Part shown: in pieces, positions 1 to 7,947 of the stretch
How positions within the stretch are numbered: position 1 is the first letter of the stretch
Layout of the letters: each line of letters starts with the position of its first letter
Origin: Flavobacterium sp. ASW18X
Lineage (GTDB): Bacteria > Bacteroidota > Bacteroidia > Flavobacteriales > Flavobacteriaceae
Direction: 5' to 3'
Length of the DNA: 33,618 nucleotides
NCBI RefSeq assembly: GCF_005144745.1
Contig: NZ_SWKK01000027.1
Location: 1-33,618, forward strand
Notes under the pieces: generated by a model
Databases searched by the model: none
Seen by the model: only the letters and a program-made list of their open reading frames with translations
What the model was told of the DNA's origin: nothing
Program-made: the position numbers and the translations under genes

Positions 1-126
1 CCGTACAAATCGTACAGAAAAAATAAAAAACAACTGGAATTTTTAACCATTTAATCTCAAAAAAATGGTCAACCTATTTCAGGACAAGACATAACTCTTA
101 CAACTCTTATTTATTATAGTTAGTCC

Positions 127-648
127 TTAAAATAGAAAAACCAAACTTAAATTTACAGAAGACCAGTCCACCGCATCATCAGAAATACCCGTGTATGAGA
201 ACTCTACTGCGGAGGTATCTGACATCCCTAAACTTAAAGTTGGCCTGTAGTAAAAACCACCTTCAGAAATCTCATCTAGCCCCAGTGCATACCCTACATC
301 TGCGCCAAAATTAACGCCTTTAGAAATGTAAAGTCTTACCAAACCTGCAAGCGGAACATATTGAATATTAGGAAAATCTGCCTCTACTTCTATAAAGTCA
401 TCAGAAATGGTCTCTGTTTTACCAAAATAGTTTATAAATCCTGTTGCGAATCCTAAATCCAAAATTTTATCCACTCCGTAATGTTGTTGTAAATCTATTC
501 CTAATCCAAAATTAGAAATATCGCCTGCATCACCTATTGGCATAGAAACCTGTAAGCCAGCTTTAAAAAAGGAACGGTCTACTTTTTGTGCATGTGCTGC
601 AACTATTGCTGATACTAAAATGACAAAACAAAAAATTCTTTTCTTCAT
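127..648 (-). CDS. Small outer-membrane beta-barrel protein (porin-like)
   Basis: A 173-residue exported protein. Residues 1-20 form a signal peptide (basic MKKR, hydrophobic core, AHAQ cleavage site). The mature part has alternating hydrophobic and polar strands rich in Gly, Tyr and Phe, such as GLGIDLQQHYGV and PTLSLGMSDT, and ends in the strand VNLSLVFLF with a terminal Phe, as in BamA-dependent outer-membrane barrels. The length would suit about eight strands. It most likely sits in the outer membrane; no ligand can be named. It is transcribed divergently from xerD across a 172-bp gap, and I see no perfect Bacteroidetes -7 element before its ATG. The family is the broad 'outer membrane beta-barrel / porin family' group. 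The exported barrel fold is fairly certain, the specific function unknown. Confidence 0.7.
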   Translation of the reverse strand: MKKRIFCFVILVSAIVAAHAQKVDRSFFKAGLQVSMPIGDAGDISNFGLGIDLQQHYGVDKILDLGFATGFINYFGKTETISDDFIEVEADFPNIQYVPLAGLVRLYISKGVNFGADVGYALGLDEISEGGFYYRPTLSLGMSDTSAVEFSYTGISDDAVDWSSVNLSLVFLF

Positions 649-807
649 GGTTTGATTGTTAATTGTACTGCAATTTCTAGCATCTCTTGTTTACACACCA
701 CAATTAGTTGTAAGATGCTCTTATTCTGTTGTAAAACAGTAATTACACCTACTTTTAAAGCTACAGACGTATAGATTTTATAATTTTTAAGTCCTATGTT
801 TTGAATG

Positions 808-815
808 TACATTTG
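808..815 (+). promoter_or_regulatory. Bacteroidetes -7 promoter element for xerD
   Basis: TACATTTG is a perfect match to the Bacteroidetes -7 consensus TAnnTTTG and ends five bases before the xerD ATG at 821. Transcription would then start at or within a base or two of the start codon, giving a leaderless or nearly leaderless mRNA. No good -33 TTG is visible at the expected distance. Confidence 0.5.
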
Positions 816-820
816 CTATT

Positions 821-1717
821 ATGACATGGGAAACTGCTTTAAATAACTATCAACATTACCTGAAAATTGAACGCGCATTAGCGACTAATTCTGTTGAGAA
901 TTACAGCTTAGATGTTTTAAAATTAATGCGTTACTTACAAGACAATGCAATGACTGTAAGCCCTGTATTAATACACCAAGACCAAGTAAAACAGTTTATT
1001 TATGACATTGCTAAAGTAGTCAATGAGCGTACGCAAGCAAGAATAATTTCTGGGTTAAAAAGTTTCTTTAATTACTTGGTTTTTGAAGATTTAAGAGCAG
1101 ACAACCCCACAGATTTGATAGAGGCTCCCAAAATTGGCAGAAAATTACCAGATACATTATCTACAAAAGAGATTGACAAGCTAATTGCCGCAATTGATTT
1201 AAGTCATCCTCAAGGAGAACGAAATAGAGCTATTTTAGAGACCTTGTATGGCTGTGGATTACGGGTGAGTGAGCTCGTCAACCTTAAACTATCCGACTGC
1301 TATTTTGATGAAGATTTTATTCAAGTTACGGGGAAAGGAGACAAGCAACGGGTTGTACCCATAAGTGACCTCAACAAGAAATTCATCACCATTTATACGG
1401 ACCAAGTACGAGTGCACCAAACCATAGCCCCAGAACACTCAGACATCTTATTTTTAAACAGAAGAGGCAAACAATTAACTAGAGCCATGATTTTTACCTT
1501 GATAAAACAATTGGCTACTAAAATTGGACTTAATAAAGTAATTAGTCCACACACTTTTAGGCATTCTTTTGCCACTCATTTATTAGAAAATGGTGCCGAT
1601 TTAAGAGCTATACAACAAATGTTAGGTCATGAAAGTATAACTACTACAGAAGTATATATGCATGTAGACCGCACCCATTTAAGTGCTACCCTAGAAAAAT
1701 ATCATCCCAGAAATTAA
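821..1717 (+). CDS. xerD: Site-specific tyrosine recombinase XerD
   Basis: A 298-residue tyrosine recombinase, the usual XerC/XerD length. The N-terminal SAM-like DNA-binding domain (about 1-100) is followed by the catalytic domain with all six active-site residues: R148 (in GCGLRVSEL), K172, H244 and R247 (in PHTFRHSF), H270 (in LGHESI) and the nucleophile Y279. XerC and XerD together resolve chromosome dimers at dif near the terminus during division. The enzyme is complete and stands alone, with no integron, phage or transposon genes around it, so a housekeeping Xer role is much more likely than a mobile-element integrase. XerD is preferred over XerC from overall sequence resemblance, but the two are hard to separate by eye. 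It converges on the NADH dehydrogenase gene one base beyond its stop. Confidence 0.9.
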   Translation: MTWETALNNYQHYLKIERALATNSVENYSLDVLKLMRYLQDNAMTVSPVLIHQDQVKQFIYDIAKVVNERTQARIISGLKSFFNYLVFEDLRADNPTDLIEAPKIGRKLPDTLSTKEIDKLIAAIDLSHPQGERNRAILETLYGCGLRVSELVNLKLSDCYFDEDFIQVTGKGDKQRVVPISDLNKKFITIYTDQVRVHQTIAPEHSDILFLNRRGKQLTRAMIFTLIKQLATKIGLNKVISPHTFRHSFATHLLENGADLRAIQQMLGHESITTTEVYMHVDRTHLSATLEKYHPRN

Positions 1718-1718
1718 A

Positions 1719-3017
1719 TTAACGGTCTGTTTTATATTGTTGTTTATAAGGACGAATGATTAAACGTGCTTCCCTATCAAACTTTATATAATTGTATACC
1801 CAATTGATAAATACTACTACCCTATTTCTGAACCCAATTAAGAAATAAAGATGTACAAACATCCACACAAACCAAGCAAATACACCTTGAAACTTAAATT
1901 TTGGCAAATCTGCAACCGCTTTGTTTCTGCCAATAGTAGCCATGCTACCTTTATCTTTGTAGTAAAACGCTTTTGGCGTTTTTCCTTTTAGACTAGCTAC
2001 CAGATTATCTCCTAAATTTTCGCCCTGTTGCATTGCGGGTTGCGCCATCATGGGGTGTCCTCTGGGGTAATCTTCTGATTCCATTTGGGCTACATCACCA
2101 ATGGCATAAATATGGTCAAAACCTTTAACCTGATGAAACTCGTTAACAAGTAGTCTTTTAGAGCGACTAACAAAAGTTTCGCCATCCAAACCACGAATTG
2201 TCACCGCTTTTACACCCGCAGCCCATATCAAAGTTTCGGTTTCAAATATGGTATCTCCGTTCGTTGTTGCTTTTTTACCATCAAAATTAGCTACTCTTAG
2301 ATTTTTCCAGACGTTAACGCCCAATTCTTCTAAAAAATCTTCTGCCTTGTTAGAGGCAATTTCGCTCATAGCTGGCAGTAAGCGGTCTCCACTTTGCACT
2401 AGATTTATTTGTGCCCTCCGAGTATCTAAATCAGGATAATCTTTTGGTAAGATACCCTTTTTAATTTCTGCTAAAGCACCTGCAAGTTCAACTCCCGTTG
2501 GTCCACCACCAACTATAACAAAGTTCATCAATGCTTCTCTTTCGTGTAAATCGTCCGTTAGCAAAGCTTGCTCAAAATTCTCTAAAATTAAGCTTCTGAG
2601 ATTTAAGGATTGTGGAATGGTTTTCATGGACATGCTATTGCGTGCCAGTTCTTCATTCCCAAAAAAATTGGTTTCTGTACCCGTAGCCACCACCAATTTG
2701 TCAAACTTTAATGGTCCAATGTTGGTATCAATGATGTTTCGCTCTGTATTTATATTCAATACCTCTGCCAGTCTAAAATAAAAATTAGGATACCCCTGCA
2801 GCACTTTCCGTATAGGGTAAGCGATAGAATCTGGTTCTAAACCACCCGTGGAAACTTGGTATAATAGCGGTTGAAACGTATGATAATTATGCTTATCTAA
2901 AAGCACGACCTGAAATTCTTGTTTGCTTAACTTCTTGGCCAGAGCAATACCGGCAAATCCTCCACCGATAATGACTACCCGTGAAAAACTAGACTGTGGA
3001 ATATTCATTGAACTCAT
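1719..3017 (-). CDS. Type II NADH dehydrogenase (NDH-2-like FAD oxidoreductase)
   Basis: A pyridine-nucleotide-disulfide-type flavoprotein of about 432 residues, matching NDH-2, which passes electrons from NADH to the quinone pool without pumping protons. Two dinucleotide folds are visible: VVIIGGGFAG at the N-terminus (FAD) and FVIVGGGPTGVELAGAL near residue 175 (NADH). A third motif, IYAIGDVAQ, binds FAD near the C-terminal third. The C-terminus carries a hydrophobic stretch (FAWFVWMFVHLYFLIGF) suited to attachment to the inner face of the cytoplasmic membrane. An upstream in-frame ATG at 3044 exists, but a promoter-like TAAATTTG lies at 3031-3024, between it and the next ATG. I therefore start at 3017 (MSSMNIPQ); 3008 (MNIPQ) is the alternative. 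Confidence 0.88.
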   Translation of the reverse strand: MSSMNIPQSSFSRVVIIGGGFAGIALAKKLSKQEFQVVLLDKHNYHTFQPLLYQVSTGGLEPDSIAYPIRKVLQGYPNFYFRLAEVLNINTERNIIDTNIGPLKFDKLVVATGTETNFFGNEELARNSMSMKTIPQSLNLRSLILENFEQALLTDDLHEREALMNFVIVGGGPTGVELAGALAEIKKGILPKDYPDLDTRRAQINLVQSGDRLLPAMSEIASNKAEDFLEELGVNVWKNLRVANFDGKKATTNGDTIFETETLIWAAGVKAVTIRGLDGETFVSRSKRLLVNEFHQVKGFDHIYAIGDVAQMESEDYPRGHPMMAQPAMQQGENLGDNLVASLKGKTPKAFYYKDKGSMATIGRNKAVADLPKFKFQGVFAWFVWMFVHLYFLIGFRNRVVVFINWVYNYIKFDREARLIIRPYKQQYKTDR

Positions 3018-3023
3018 GTATCG

Positions 3024-3031
3024 CAAATTTA
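3024..3031 (-). promoter_or_regulatory. Bacteroidetes -7 element for the NDH-2 gene
   Basis: On the minus strand this reads TAAATTTG, a perfect TAnnTTTG, ending six bases before the ATG at 3017. It falls inside the longer open frame that begins at 3044, which argues against that upstream start. It again predicts an almost leaderless transcript. Confidence 0.45.
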
Positions 3032-3110
3032 AGCATAAAGCCATTCCTTAACGTGTAGCATACGCCTATATTTTATATTATCTTTAAAACCCTATACCAA
3101 AACCAACTTT

Positions 3111-4532
3111 ATGAAAAAGTTTTTAATAGCAGTACTAATATTCAATGGCTTATTCTTACAAGCACAAGAATCGGCTGATAAACTGCTTGACCAATTAGAC
3201 CAACAAACTAAAGACTATTCTAAAATTGCCTTGCAACTATGGGATTGGGCAGAGATGGGCTATCAAGAAGTAAAAAGCTCTGGATTACTACAAGAAACGT
3301 TAAAGAAGGAAGGGTTTAAAATCACTTCTGGCATTGCAGATATACCAACTGCATTTATGGCAGAATATGGTACGGAAGGTCCTGTTATTGCGATTTTAGG
3401 AGAGTTTGATGCCCTCCCAGGGTTATCCCAAAAAGCAATACCTACCAAAGAAAGTGCTGGAGGTGTTGCTGGTCATGCCTGCGGGCATCATTTATTTGGC
3501 ACCGCCAGTACAGCCGCCGCAGTTGCAATTAAAAATTGGCTAAAAGCAAATAGAAAAAAGGGACGAATACGCTTCTACGGTTGCCCAGCAGAAGAAGGTG
3601 GCTCTGGTAAAGTATACATGGTACGTTCTGGAGTTTTTGATGATGTAGATATTGCCTTACATTGGCACCCTGGCGCTCAGAATGCTGCTAGTGCAGGTGC
3701 AGCACTAGCTAACAAATCTGCTAAATTCAGGTTTTATGGTGTTTCTGCTCATGCCGCTGGAGCTCCAGAACGCGGGCGTTCTGCTTTAGATGGCGTAGAG
3801 GCCATGAATGTAATGGTTAACATGATGCGAGAACATATACCGCAAGATGCTAGAATACATTATGTTATTACAGATGGTGGCAAAGCGCCTAACGTTGTCC
3901 CTGATTTTGCAGAAGTTTATTATTACGCTCGTCACGGTAATAGAGATGTGGTTGTTTCAATTTTTGACCGCATGGTTAAGGCCGCAGAAGGTGCCGCTCT
4001 AGGAACAGGAACTACGATGGACTATGAAATGATTGGCGGAACGCACGAATTGCTTCCAAACCTTACCCTACAAAAATTAGTACACGATAAATTAAGCGCA
4101 GTAGGTGGAATGACTTATTCCTCAGAAGAAAAAGCTTTTGCTCAAGAAATATCCCAATCTTTAGGGCAGGAAGAATTAAAAGAAGAGATAGCCCTTAGCA
4201 TACAACCCTATAAAACAGAAGCCAGAGCTTATGGTTCTACAGATGTTGGTGATGTAAGCTTTGTGGTACCAACAGTTGGTTTTAGCACTGCCACATGGGT
4301 ACCTGGGACAGCTGCTCACAGTTGGCAAGCTGTAGCTGCCGGCGGAACATCTATTGGTATAAAAGGAATGATGATTGCTGCCAAAACGATAAGCTTAACT
4401 GCGTTAGAGCTTTTTAACTCTCCAGAAATTATTACCAAAGCAAAAAATGAATTTAAAGAAAAAAGAGGTAACAACTTTGTTTACAAACCTTTACTAGGCA
4501 ACCGACCACCTGCCTTGGATTATCGTAATTAA
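3111..4532 (+). CDS. Exported M20-family amidohydrolase (AbgB-like)
   Basis: A 473-residue metallo-amidohydrolase of peptidase family M20, closest in layout to p-aminobenzoyl-glutamate hydrolase subunit B and the IAA-amino-acid hydrolase group, which cleave N-acyl amino acids. Residues 1-19 are a signal peptide ending in LQAQ, so it probably acts in the periplasm, unlike cytoplasmic AbgB. The metal site is shown by GHACGHHLFG, with the Cys-Gly-His-His pattern of the M20D subgroup, then PAEEGGSGK (metal-binding Glu pair) and LHWHPGAQN. The dimerisation domain spans roughly residues 190-310, starting at the KFRFYGVSAHAA segment. The substrate is not determinable. The ATG at 3111 is supported by the signal peptide; the sigma factor gene follows 58 bp downstream in the same direction. 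Confidence 0.85.
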   Translation: MKKFLIAVLIFNGLFLQAQESADKLLDQLDQQTKDYSKIALQLWDWAEMGYQEVKSSGLLQETLKKEGFKITSGIADIPTAFMAEYGTEGPVIAILGEFDALPGLSQKAIPTKESAGGVAGHACGHHLFGTASTAAAVAIKNWLKANRKKGRIRFYGCPAEEGGSGKVYMVRSGVFDDVDIALHWHPGAQNAASAGAALANKSAKFRFYGVSAHAAGAPERGRSALDGVEAMNVMVNMMREHIPQDARIHYVITDGGKAPNVVPDFAEVYYYARHGNRDVVVSIFDRMVKAAEGAALGTGTTMDYEMIGGTHELLPNLTLQKLVHDKLSAVGGMTYSSEEKAFAQEISQSLGQEELKEEIALSIQPYKTEARAYGSTDVGDVSFVVPTVGFSTATWVPGTAAHSWQAVAAGGTSIGIKGMMIAAKTISLTALELFNSPEIITKAKNEFKEKRGNNFVYKPLLGNRPPALDYRN

Positions 4533-4590
4533 TTTTTGTAACAATACGCTGACTTTTGCAACTAATAAGCAATCAACTACCCAACCATTA

Positions 4591-5085
4591 GTGAAAAAAG
4601 AACTGGAACATCAATTTGTTACGGAACTAGAGAACAATCAGAATATTGTTCATAAAGTGTGTAGTCTCTATACCAATGATAGGGACAGCCATAACGATTT
4701 GTTCCAAGAGATTACCATTCAACTTTGGAAAGCATACCCAAAGTTTAGAGGTGATGCTAAGTTCAGTACGTGGATGTATAGAGTTGCTTTAAATACCGCT
4801 ATTACCCTGTATAGAAAATCTAAAAAGCGTGTAAAAACGCAGGATTATGATTCGGTAATATTTAAGATTAAAGCTCATGAGTACGATGATACGGAGGAAC
4901 AACAATTAAAGCTTATGTACAATGCTATTAAACAGCTTGGAGATATTGATAAGGCCTTGGTGTTTTTATATCTAGAAGATAAAAATTATGCGGAAATAGC
5001 AGATACATTGGGCATTAGTGAAGTTAATGCAAGAGTGAAGATGAACAGAGTGAAAACCAAATTAAGGACCATTTTAAATCCCTAG
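4591..5085 (+). CDS. ECF-type RNA polymerase sigma factor
   Basis: A 164-residue sigma-70 family protein of the extracytoplasmic-function class. Region 2 runs over about residues 25-80, with NDLFQEITIQLW (core binding, -10 recognition) and FSTWMYRVALNTAI. Region 4 spans about 110-160, with the helix-turn-helix NYAEIADTLGISEVNARVKM that reads the -35 side of promoters. The start codon is GTG at 4591: no ATG lies nearby, and the N-terminus from this GTG (KKELEHQFV) fits flavobacterial relatives. A four-helix membrane protein follows after 3 bp, an arrangement expected of a sigma/anti-sigma pair, although that protein is not a recognised anti-sigma family. The regulon cannot be seen from the sequence. 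Confidence 0.9.
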   Translation: MKKELEHQFVTELENNQNIVHKVCSLYTNDRDSHNDLFQEITIQLWKAYPKFRGDAKFSTWMYRVALNTAITLYRKSKKRVKTQDYDSVIFKIKAHEYDDTEEQQLKLMYNAIKQLGDIDKALVFLYLEDKNYAEIADTLGISEVNARVKMNRVKTKLRTILNP

Positions 5086-5088
5086 ACC

Positions 5089-5730
5089 ATGATGGATGAA
5101 TTGGAACTTTTGAAAAAAGATTGGCAGAAAAAGAGTGACCAACTGCCAAAACTTAGTTATGACGAAATCTATAGAATGATTTTGAAAAAATCGAGCTCCA
5201 TTGTAAAATGGATTTTCTACATAAGTATTGCTGAATTTCTCTTTTGGATTTTAATTGGGCAATTGCCTCTTGAAGAATCTAAAACAGATAAAAACTTTCT
5301 TTATACAGAAACGCTAGCGTGGGTTTTAGAAGGAATAACTTATGCGGTAATGCTATTTTTTATGGTAAAATTCTACCTTAATTACAAGCAAATTAACAAT
5401 ACCGATTCTGCTAAAGCATTAATGCAAAAGATTTTAAAAACAAGGAAAACGGTGGTCAATTACGTATGGGCCAGCATGTCTATAGCTATTTTATCTGGTA
5501 TTATTATTTCTTTAGAAATGTTCTTTTACGAACCAGAATTTAAATCTATACAAGAAAATATAGCCGCTAGAGATAATCCCATTTTAATTTATGTTTTAAT
5601 GGCAGTATTAATTGTAGTTTGCCTTATACTTTTAGGTGGCGCACTATGGCTATTCTATCGTTTAATTTATGGTATTTTATTAAAACGATTGTTGATTAAT
5701 TACAAGGAGTTAAAGAAATTAGAAGTTTAA
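5089..5730 (+). CDS. Four-helix membrane protein, putative sigma-factor partner
   Basis: A 213-residue protein I cannot assign to a named family. An N-terminal cytoplasmic segment of about 38 residues (MMDELELLKKDWQKK..., charged and helical) precedes four predicted membrane helices at roughly 40-58, 75-97, 118-140 and 160-190. A short basic C-terminal tail (LLINYKELKKLEV) ends it. It begins 3 bp after the ECF sigma gene and is surely cotranscribed. By position, the soluble N-terminus could hold the sigma factor at the membrane, but no ZAS zinc motif (HxxxCxxC) or FecR-like domain is present, so this role is inference only. The stop codon overlaps that of the convergent acyltransferase gene by four bases. 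Confidence 0.75.
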   Translation: MMDELELLKKDWQKKSDQLPKLSYDEIYRMILKKSSSIVKWIFYISIAEFLFWILIGQLPLEESKTDKNFLYTETLAWVLEGITYAVMLFFMVKFYLNYKQINNTDSAKALMQKILKTRKTVVNYVWASMSIAILSGIIISLEMFFYEPEFKSIQENIAARDNPILIYVLMAVLIVVCLILLGGALWLFYRLIYGILLKRLLINYKELKKLEV

Positions 5731-6548
5731 GAATCTCCCTTATAACTATACCTACGCTTTTGGTGGTCTTCTTCATAAGCCGCCAATTCTTCTTGCGGAA
5801 TTACGCGTAAAAAGGAAGGATGCTGCTCAATAGCATATTCTAACTTTTCTATAATTTGGTCAATACTCTCATTATCATAATCTATGTTAAGAGGTTCTTT
5901 TATAATCATAGATTGTAAAATTCCCTTCTTTTTAATGTATAGCCCTTTTTTATCAAAAGAACGCCTAAAACCATCTATTACAACAGGTACTACAATAGGC
6001 TTATATTTTTTTATGATGTGAGCTGTTCCTTTACGTAAGGGCTTCCAAGGTTTGGTAGTACCCTGTGGAAAAGTAATTACCCAACCATCTTCTAAAGCTG
6101 TACCAATATTAGAGATATCGCTAAATTTAACAGGTCTTTTTACATCTTGCCCATCAGAACGCCATGTACGCTCAATACTAATAGAACCTGCGTAAGCCAA
6201 GATTTTAGCCAGCAAATTCTTTTTCATAGTCTCTTTAGCCGCTACATAGTAAAAATTCAATTTAGGCTTCCATAAATAGGCTACGTTTTTAATATTATCT
6301 TCTCTGCCGCTTAGAGCCGCATTAAATACATGAAACATGGCCACTACATCTGCAAAATAGGTTTGGTGGTTACTTACAAACAGCACCCCTGTTTCTGGTA
6401 ATTCCCTGATAACTTCTGAACCTTCTATCTCTAACTTGTTAAAACCCTTATATCTAGAGTGGGTGATGAATCCCAAGATGCGGATTAACCATTTTTTTAG
6501 GAACAAATTATGTCCAAATGGAGTAGATTTAAATATATCCATAGGCAT
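5727..6548 (-). CDS. PlsC-like 1-acyl-glycerol-3-phosphate acyltransferase
   Basis: A 273-residue lysophospholipid acyltransferase, expected at the inner face of the cytoplasmic membrane, where this family acylates lysophosphatidic acid or similar acceptors. Block I appears as VLFVSNHQTYFAD (H61, D67). Block III appears as TFPQGTTKPW with a following KGTAHI. IVVPVVIDGFRR corresponds to block IV. The catalytic His and Asp are separated by five residues rather than the canonical four; the DNA reads cleanly there, so this is not a frameshift, and it may be a trait of the Bacteroidetes subfamily. A Gln also replaces the usual Glu of the PEGT block. It could use an acceptor other than lysophosphatidate. 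MPMDIF offers two start codons; the first is used here. Confidence 0.8.
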   Translation of the reverse strand: MPMDIFKSTPFGHNLFLKKWLIRILGFITHSRYKGFNKLEIEGSEVIRELPETGVLFVSNHQTYFADVVAMFHVFNAALSGREDNIKNVAYLWKPKLNFYYVAAKETMKKNLLAKILAYAGSISIERTWRSDGQDVKRPVKFSDISNIGTALEDGWVITFPQGTTKPWKPLRKGTAHIIKKYKPIVVPVVIDGFRRSFDKKGLYIKKKGILQSMIIKEPLNIDYDNESIDQIIEKLEYAIEQHPSFLRVIPQEELAAYEEDHQKRRYSYKGDS

Positions 6549-6578
6549 TTTAAGAAAGGCTAAAATACAAAATAGAGA

Positions 6579-7220
6579 CTAAACCACTTGCTTTAATAGG
6601 TCTTTGATTTCACTTAGCATCATTGCCGTTGCACCCCAAACCGTGTAACCATTTAACTTAAAGGCAGGTACCCTAATATCTGAGCCGTAAGAAGTGTTCA
6701 TTTTTTCTTGTATTAAATTGCTATCATTGATAAAATCTACCAAAGTAACTTCTATTAAATCTTCTACTTCGTAAGCATCTTTCACAAAAGGCTTAGGCTT
6801 TCCATACAGCCCTAAATACGGTTGTACTAAAAAATTACTAGGCGGTATATAAATTTTAGACAACGGTCTTATCAGTTGCACATCTTTGGGGTTAACCCCC
6901 ACTTCTTCCTCCGTTTCTCTTAAAGCGGTAGCTAATAAATTGGCATCTGTGGGCTCCACTTTGCCTCCAGGAAACCCAATCTGATTAGAATGTACGCCTT
7001 TGTACGTTTTCCTAAGAATTAACAATAAGTGCGTTTGTCCTTCTTGATTAGGGTAAAACAAAGCCATAACTGCTGCCTTACGAGCATCTTTTAGCTTAGC
7101 CTGCTGCATTTGCCTTACTTTTTTACGCACTTCTGGCTCCATCTTGGCATGAGAAGCATCTGCAGGCAAATCCAGATTTTTTATTTTTACAACTTGTTCA
7201 CGAAAATCAGTAAAATTCAT
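6579..7220 (-). CDS. Nudix hydrolase, CoA pyrophosphatase type (NudL-like)
   Basis: A 213-residue Nudix enzyme. The UPF0035/NudL signature is visible: LLLILRKTYKGVHSNQIGFP, then GG and the Nudix box, ending TALRETEEEVGV. The spacing between the GG and the RExxEE core matches coenzyme-A-type Nudix hydrolases, which cleave CoA to 3',5'-ADP and phosphopantetheine using Mg2+ or Mn2+ held by the Glu residues. The frame is open further upstream to 7355, but I start at the ATG at 7220 (MNFTDFREQ). The extra N-terminal residues look non-native, and the upstream stretch is the coding start of the opposite gene. Its ATG and that of the divergent cyclophilin lipoprotein share the tetranucleotide CATG at 7218-7221. 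Confidence 0.88.
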   Translation of the reverse strand: MNFTDFREQVVKIKNLDLPADASHAKMEPEVRKKVRQMQQAKLKDARKAAVMALFYPNQEGQTHLLLILRKTYKGVHSNQIGFPGGKVEPTDANLLATALRETEEEVGVNPKDVQLIRPLSKIYIPPSNFLVQPYLGLYGKPKPFVKDAYEVEDLIEVTLVDFINDSNLIQEKMNTSYGSDIRVPAFKLNGYTVWGATAMMLSEIKDLLKQVV

Positions 7221-7947
7221 GCGCGTTTTAAAAATTGCACTCACAACAAGTTTACTACTAATTTTGTTTACACACTGTAACGATGCTCCTAAAAAAAACC
7301 AAAAAGACACCGTCACTTCACCATCAATAAAAAATACCGATTCCTCTAAAACCAAACAACTGTATTTAGATAAAAAGGAAAAAGCCCAAGATACCTTTGA
7401 ATTAACAGAAGAAAACGCAATTGACTTTTTCTTTGATTATGCTAAAGATTTAAAAGAAAATAAAGTGAAAATTACCACTACTAAAGGCAGTTTTACGGTT
7501 GAGCTCTATGACAATGTCCCCTACCATAAAGCAAATTTTATTTACCTAACAAAGCAAAAGTACTTTGATAGCACACAATTTCACCGTGTGGTTCCTAATT
7601 TTATTATCCAAGGAGGCAATTCTGATGATAAAAGAACAAGTCGTAAACGAAGTAAAATAGGGCGTTATTTGTTGCCGCCAGACACTAGAAAAGGACACAA
7701 ACACCACAGAGGTACCATCTCTATGCCAAGTAGTGAAAGGGATAATCCACATAAATTGGCCTCCCCATTTGAATTTTTTATTGTTGTTACCGACCCTGGC
7801 TCTTACCACTTAGATGGTGATTATACAGCATTTGGAAAAGTAATAGAAGGTATGGATATAGTAGATAAAATTAACCAGACTCCCATAGACAGTGGTGAAT
7901 GGCCTATGCGCAACATTTACATTTTAAAAGCAGAAGTAATAGACTAG
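7219..7947 (+). CDS. Cyclophilin-type peptidyl-prolyl isomerase, lipoprotein
   Basis: A 242-residue protein with a lipoprotein signal peptide (MRVLKIALTT onward; lipobox LFTHC, lipidated Cys20), so it is probably anchored in a membrane facing the periplasm. After a charged linker the cyclophilin domain covers about residues 85-242: VKITTTKGSFTVELYD, then FHRVVPNFIIQGG with the catalytic Arg, and a C-terminal YTAFGKVIEGMDIVDKI. It isomerises Xaa-Pro bonds during folding of envelope proteins. The usual SQFFI segment reads FEFFIV, so the active-site Gln is Glu, a change I believe is common in Bacteroidetes homologues. A basic insert (about residues 138-160) separates the two conserved halves. 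The stop overlaps that of the TRIC gene within CTAG at 7944-7947. Confidence 0.9.
   Translation: MRVLKIALTTSLLLILFTHCNDAPKKNQKDTVTSPSIKNTDSSKTKQLYLDKKEKAQDTFELTEENAIDFFFDYAKDLKENKVKITTTKGSFTVELYDNVPYHKANFIYLTKQKYFDSTQFHRVVPNFIIQGGNSDDKRTSRKRSKIGRYLLPPDTRKGHKHHRGTISMPSSERDNPHKLASPFEFFIVVTDPGSYHLDGDYTAFGKVIEGMDIVDKINQTPIDSGEWPMRNIYILKAEVID

Noticed and set aside
1-126. Direct repeat CGTAC...CGTAC and A-rich DNA at the left edge
   Set aside because: The repeat is only five to six bases, and no coding frame or hairpin of note is present; probably just the 3' flank of the barrel-protein gene.
679-719. Inverted repeat AGCATCT / AGATGCT upstream of the barrel-protein gene
   Set aside because: Seven-bp stem with a 27-base loop in AT-rich DNA; too weak to call an operator or riboswitch.
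1393-1575. Short open frames antisense to xerD, pyrG, yidC and other clear genes
   Set aside because: Composition and position fit codon shadows; no independent evidence of translation.
821-1717. XerD as the integrase of a mobile element
   Set aside because: No att-like repeats, phage, conjugation or cargo genes lie nearby; the protein matches the housekeeping Xer length and motifs.
3018-3044. Longer N-terminus for the NDH-2 protein from the ATG at 3044
   Set aside because: The extra residues overlap a perfect promoter element and add nothing typical of the family.
7221-7355. 45-residue N-terminal extension of the Nudix protein
   Set aside because: It is antisense to the start of the cyclophilin gene, and the family begins near MNFTDF.
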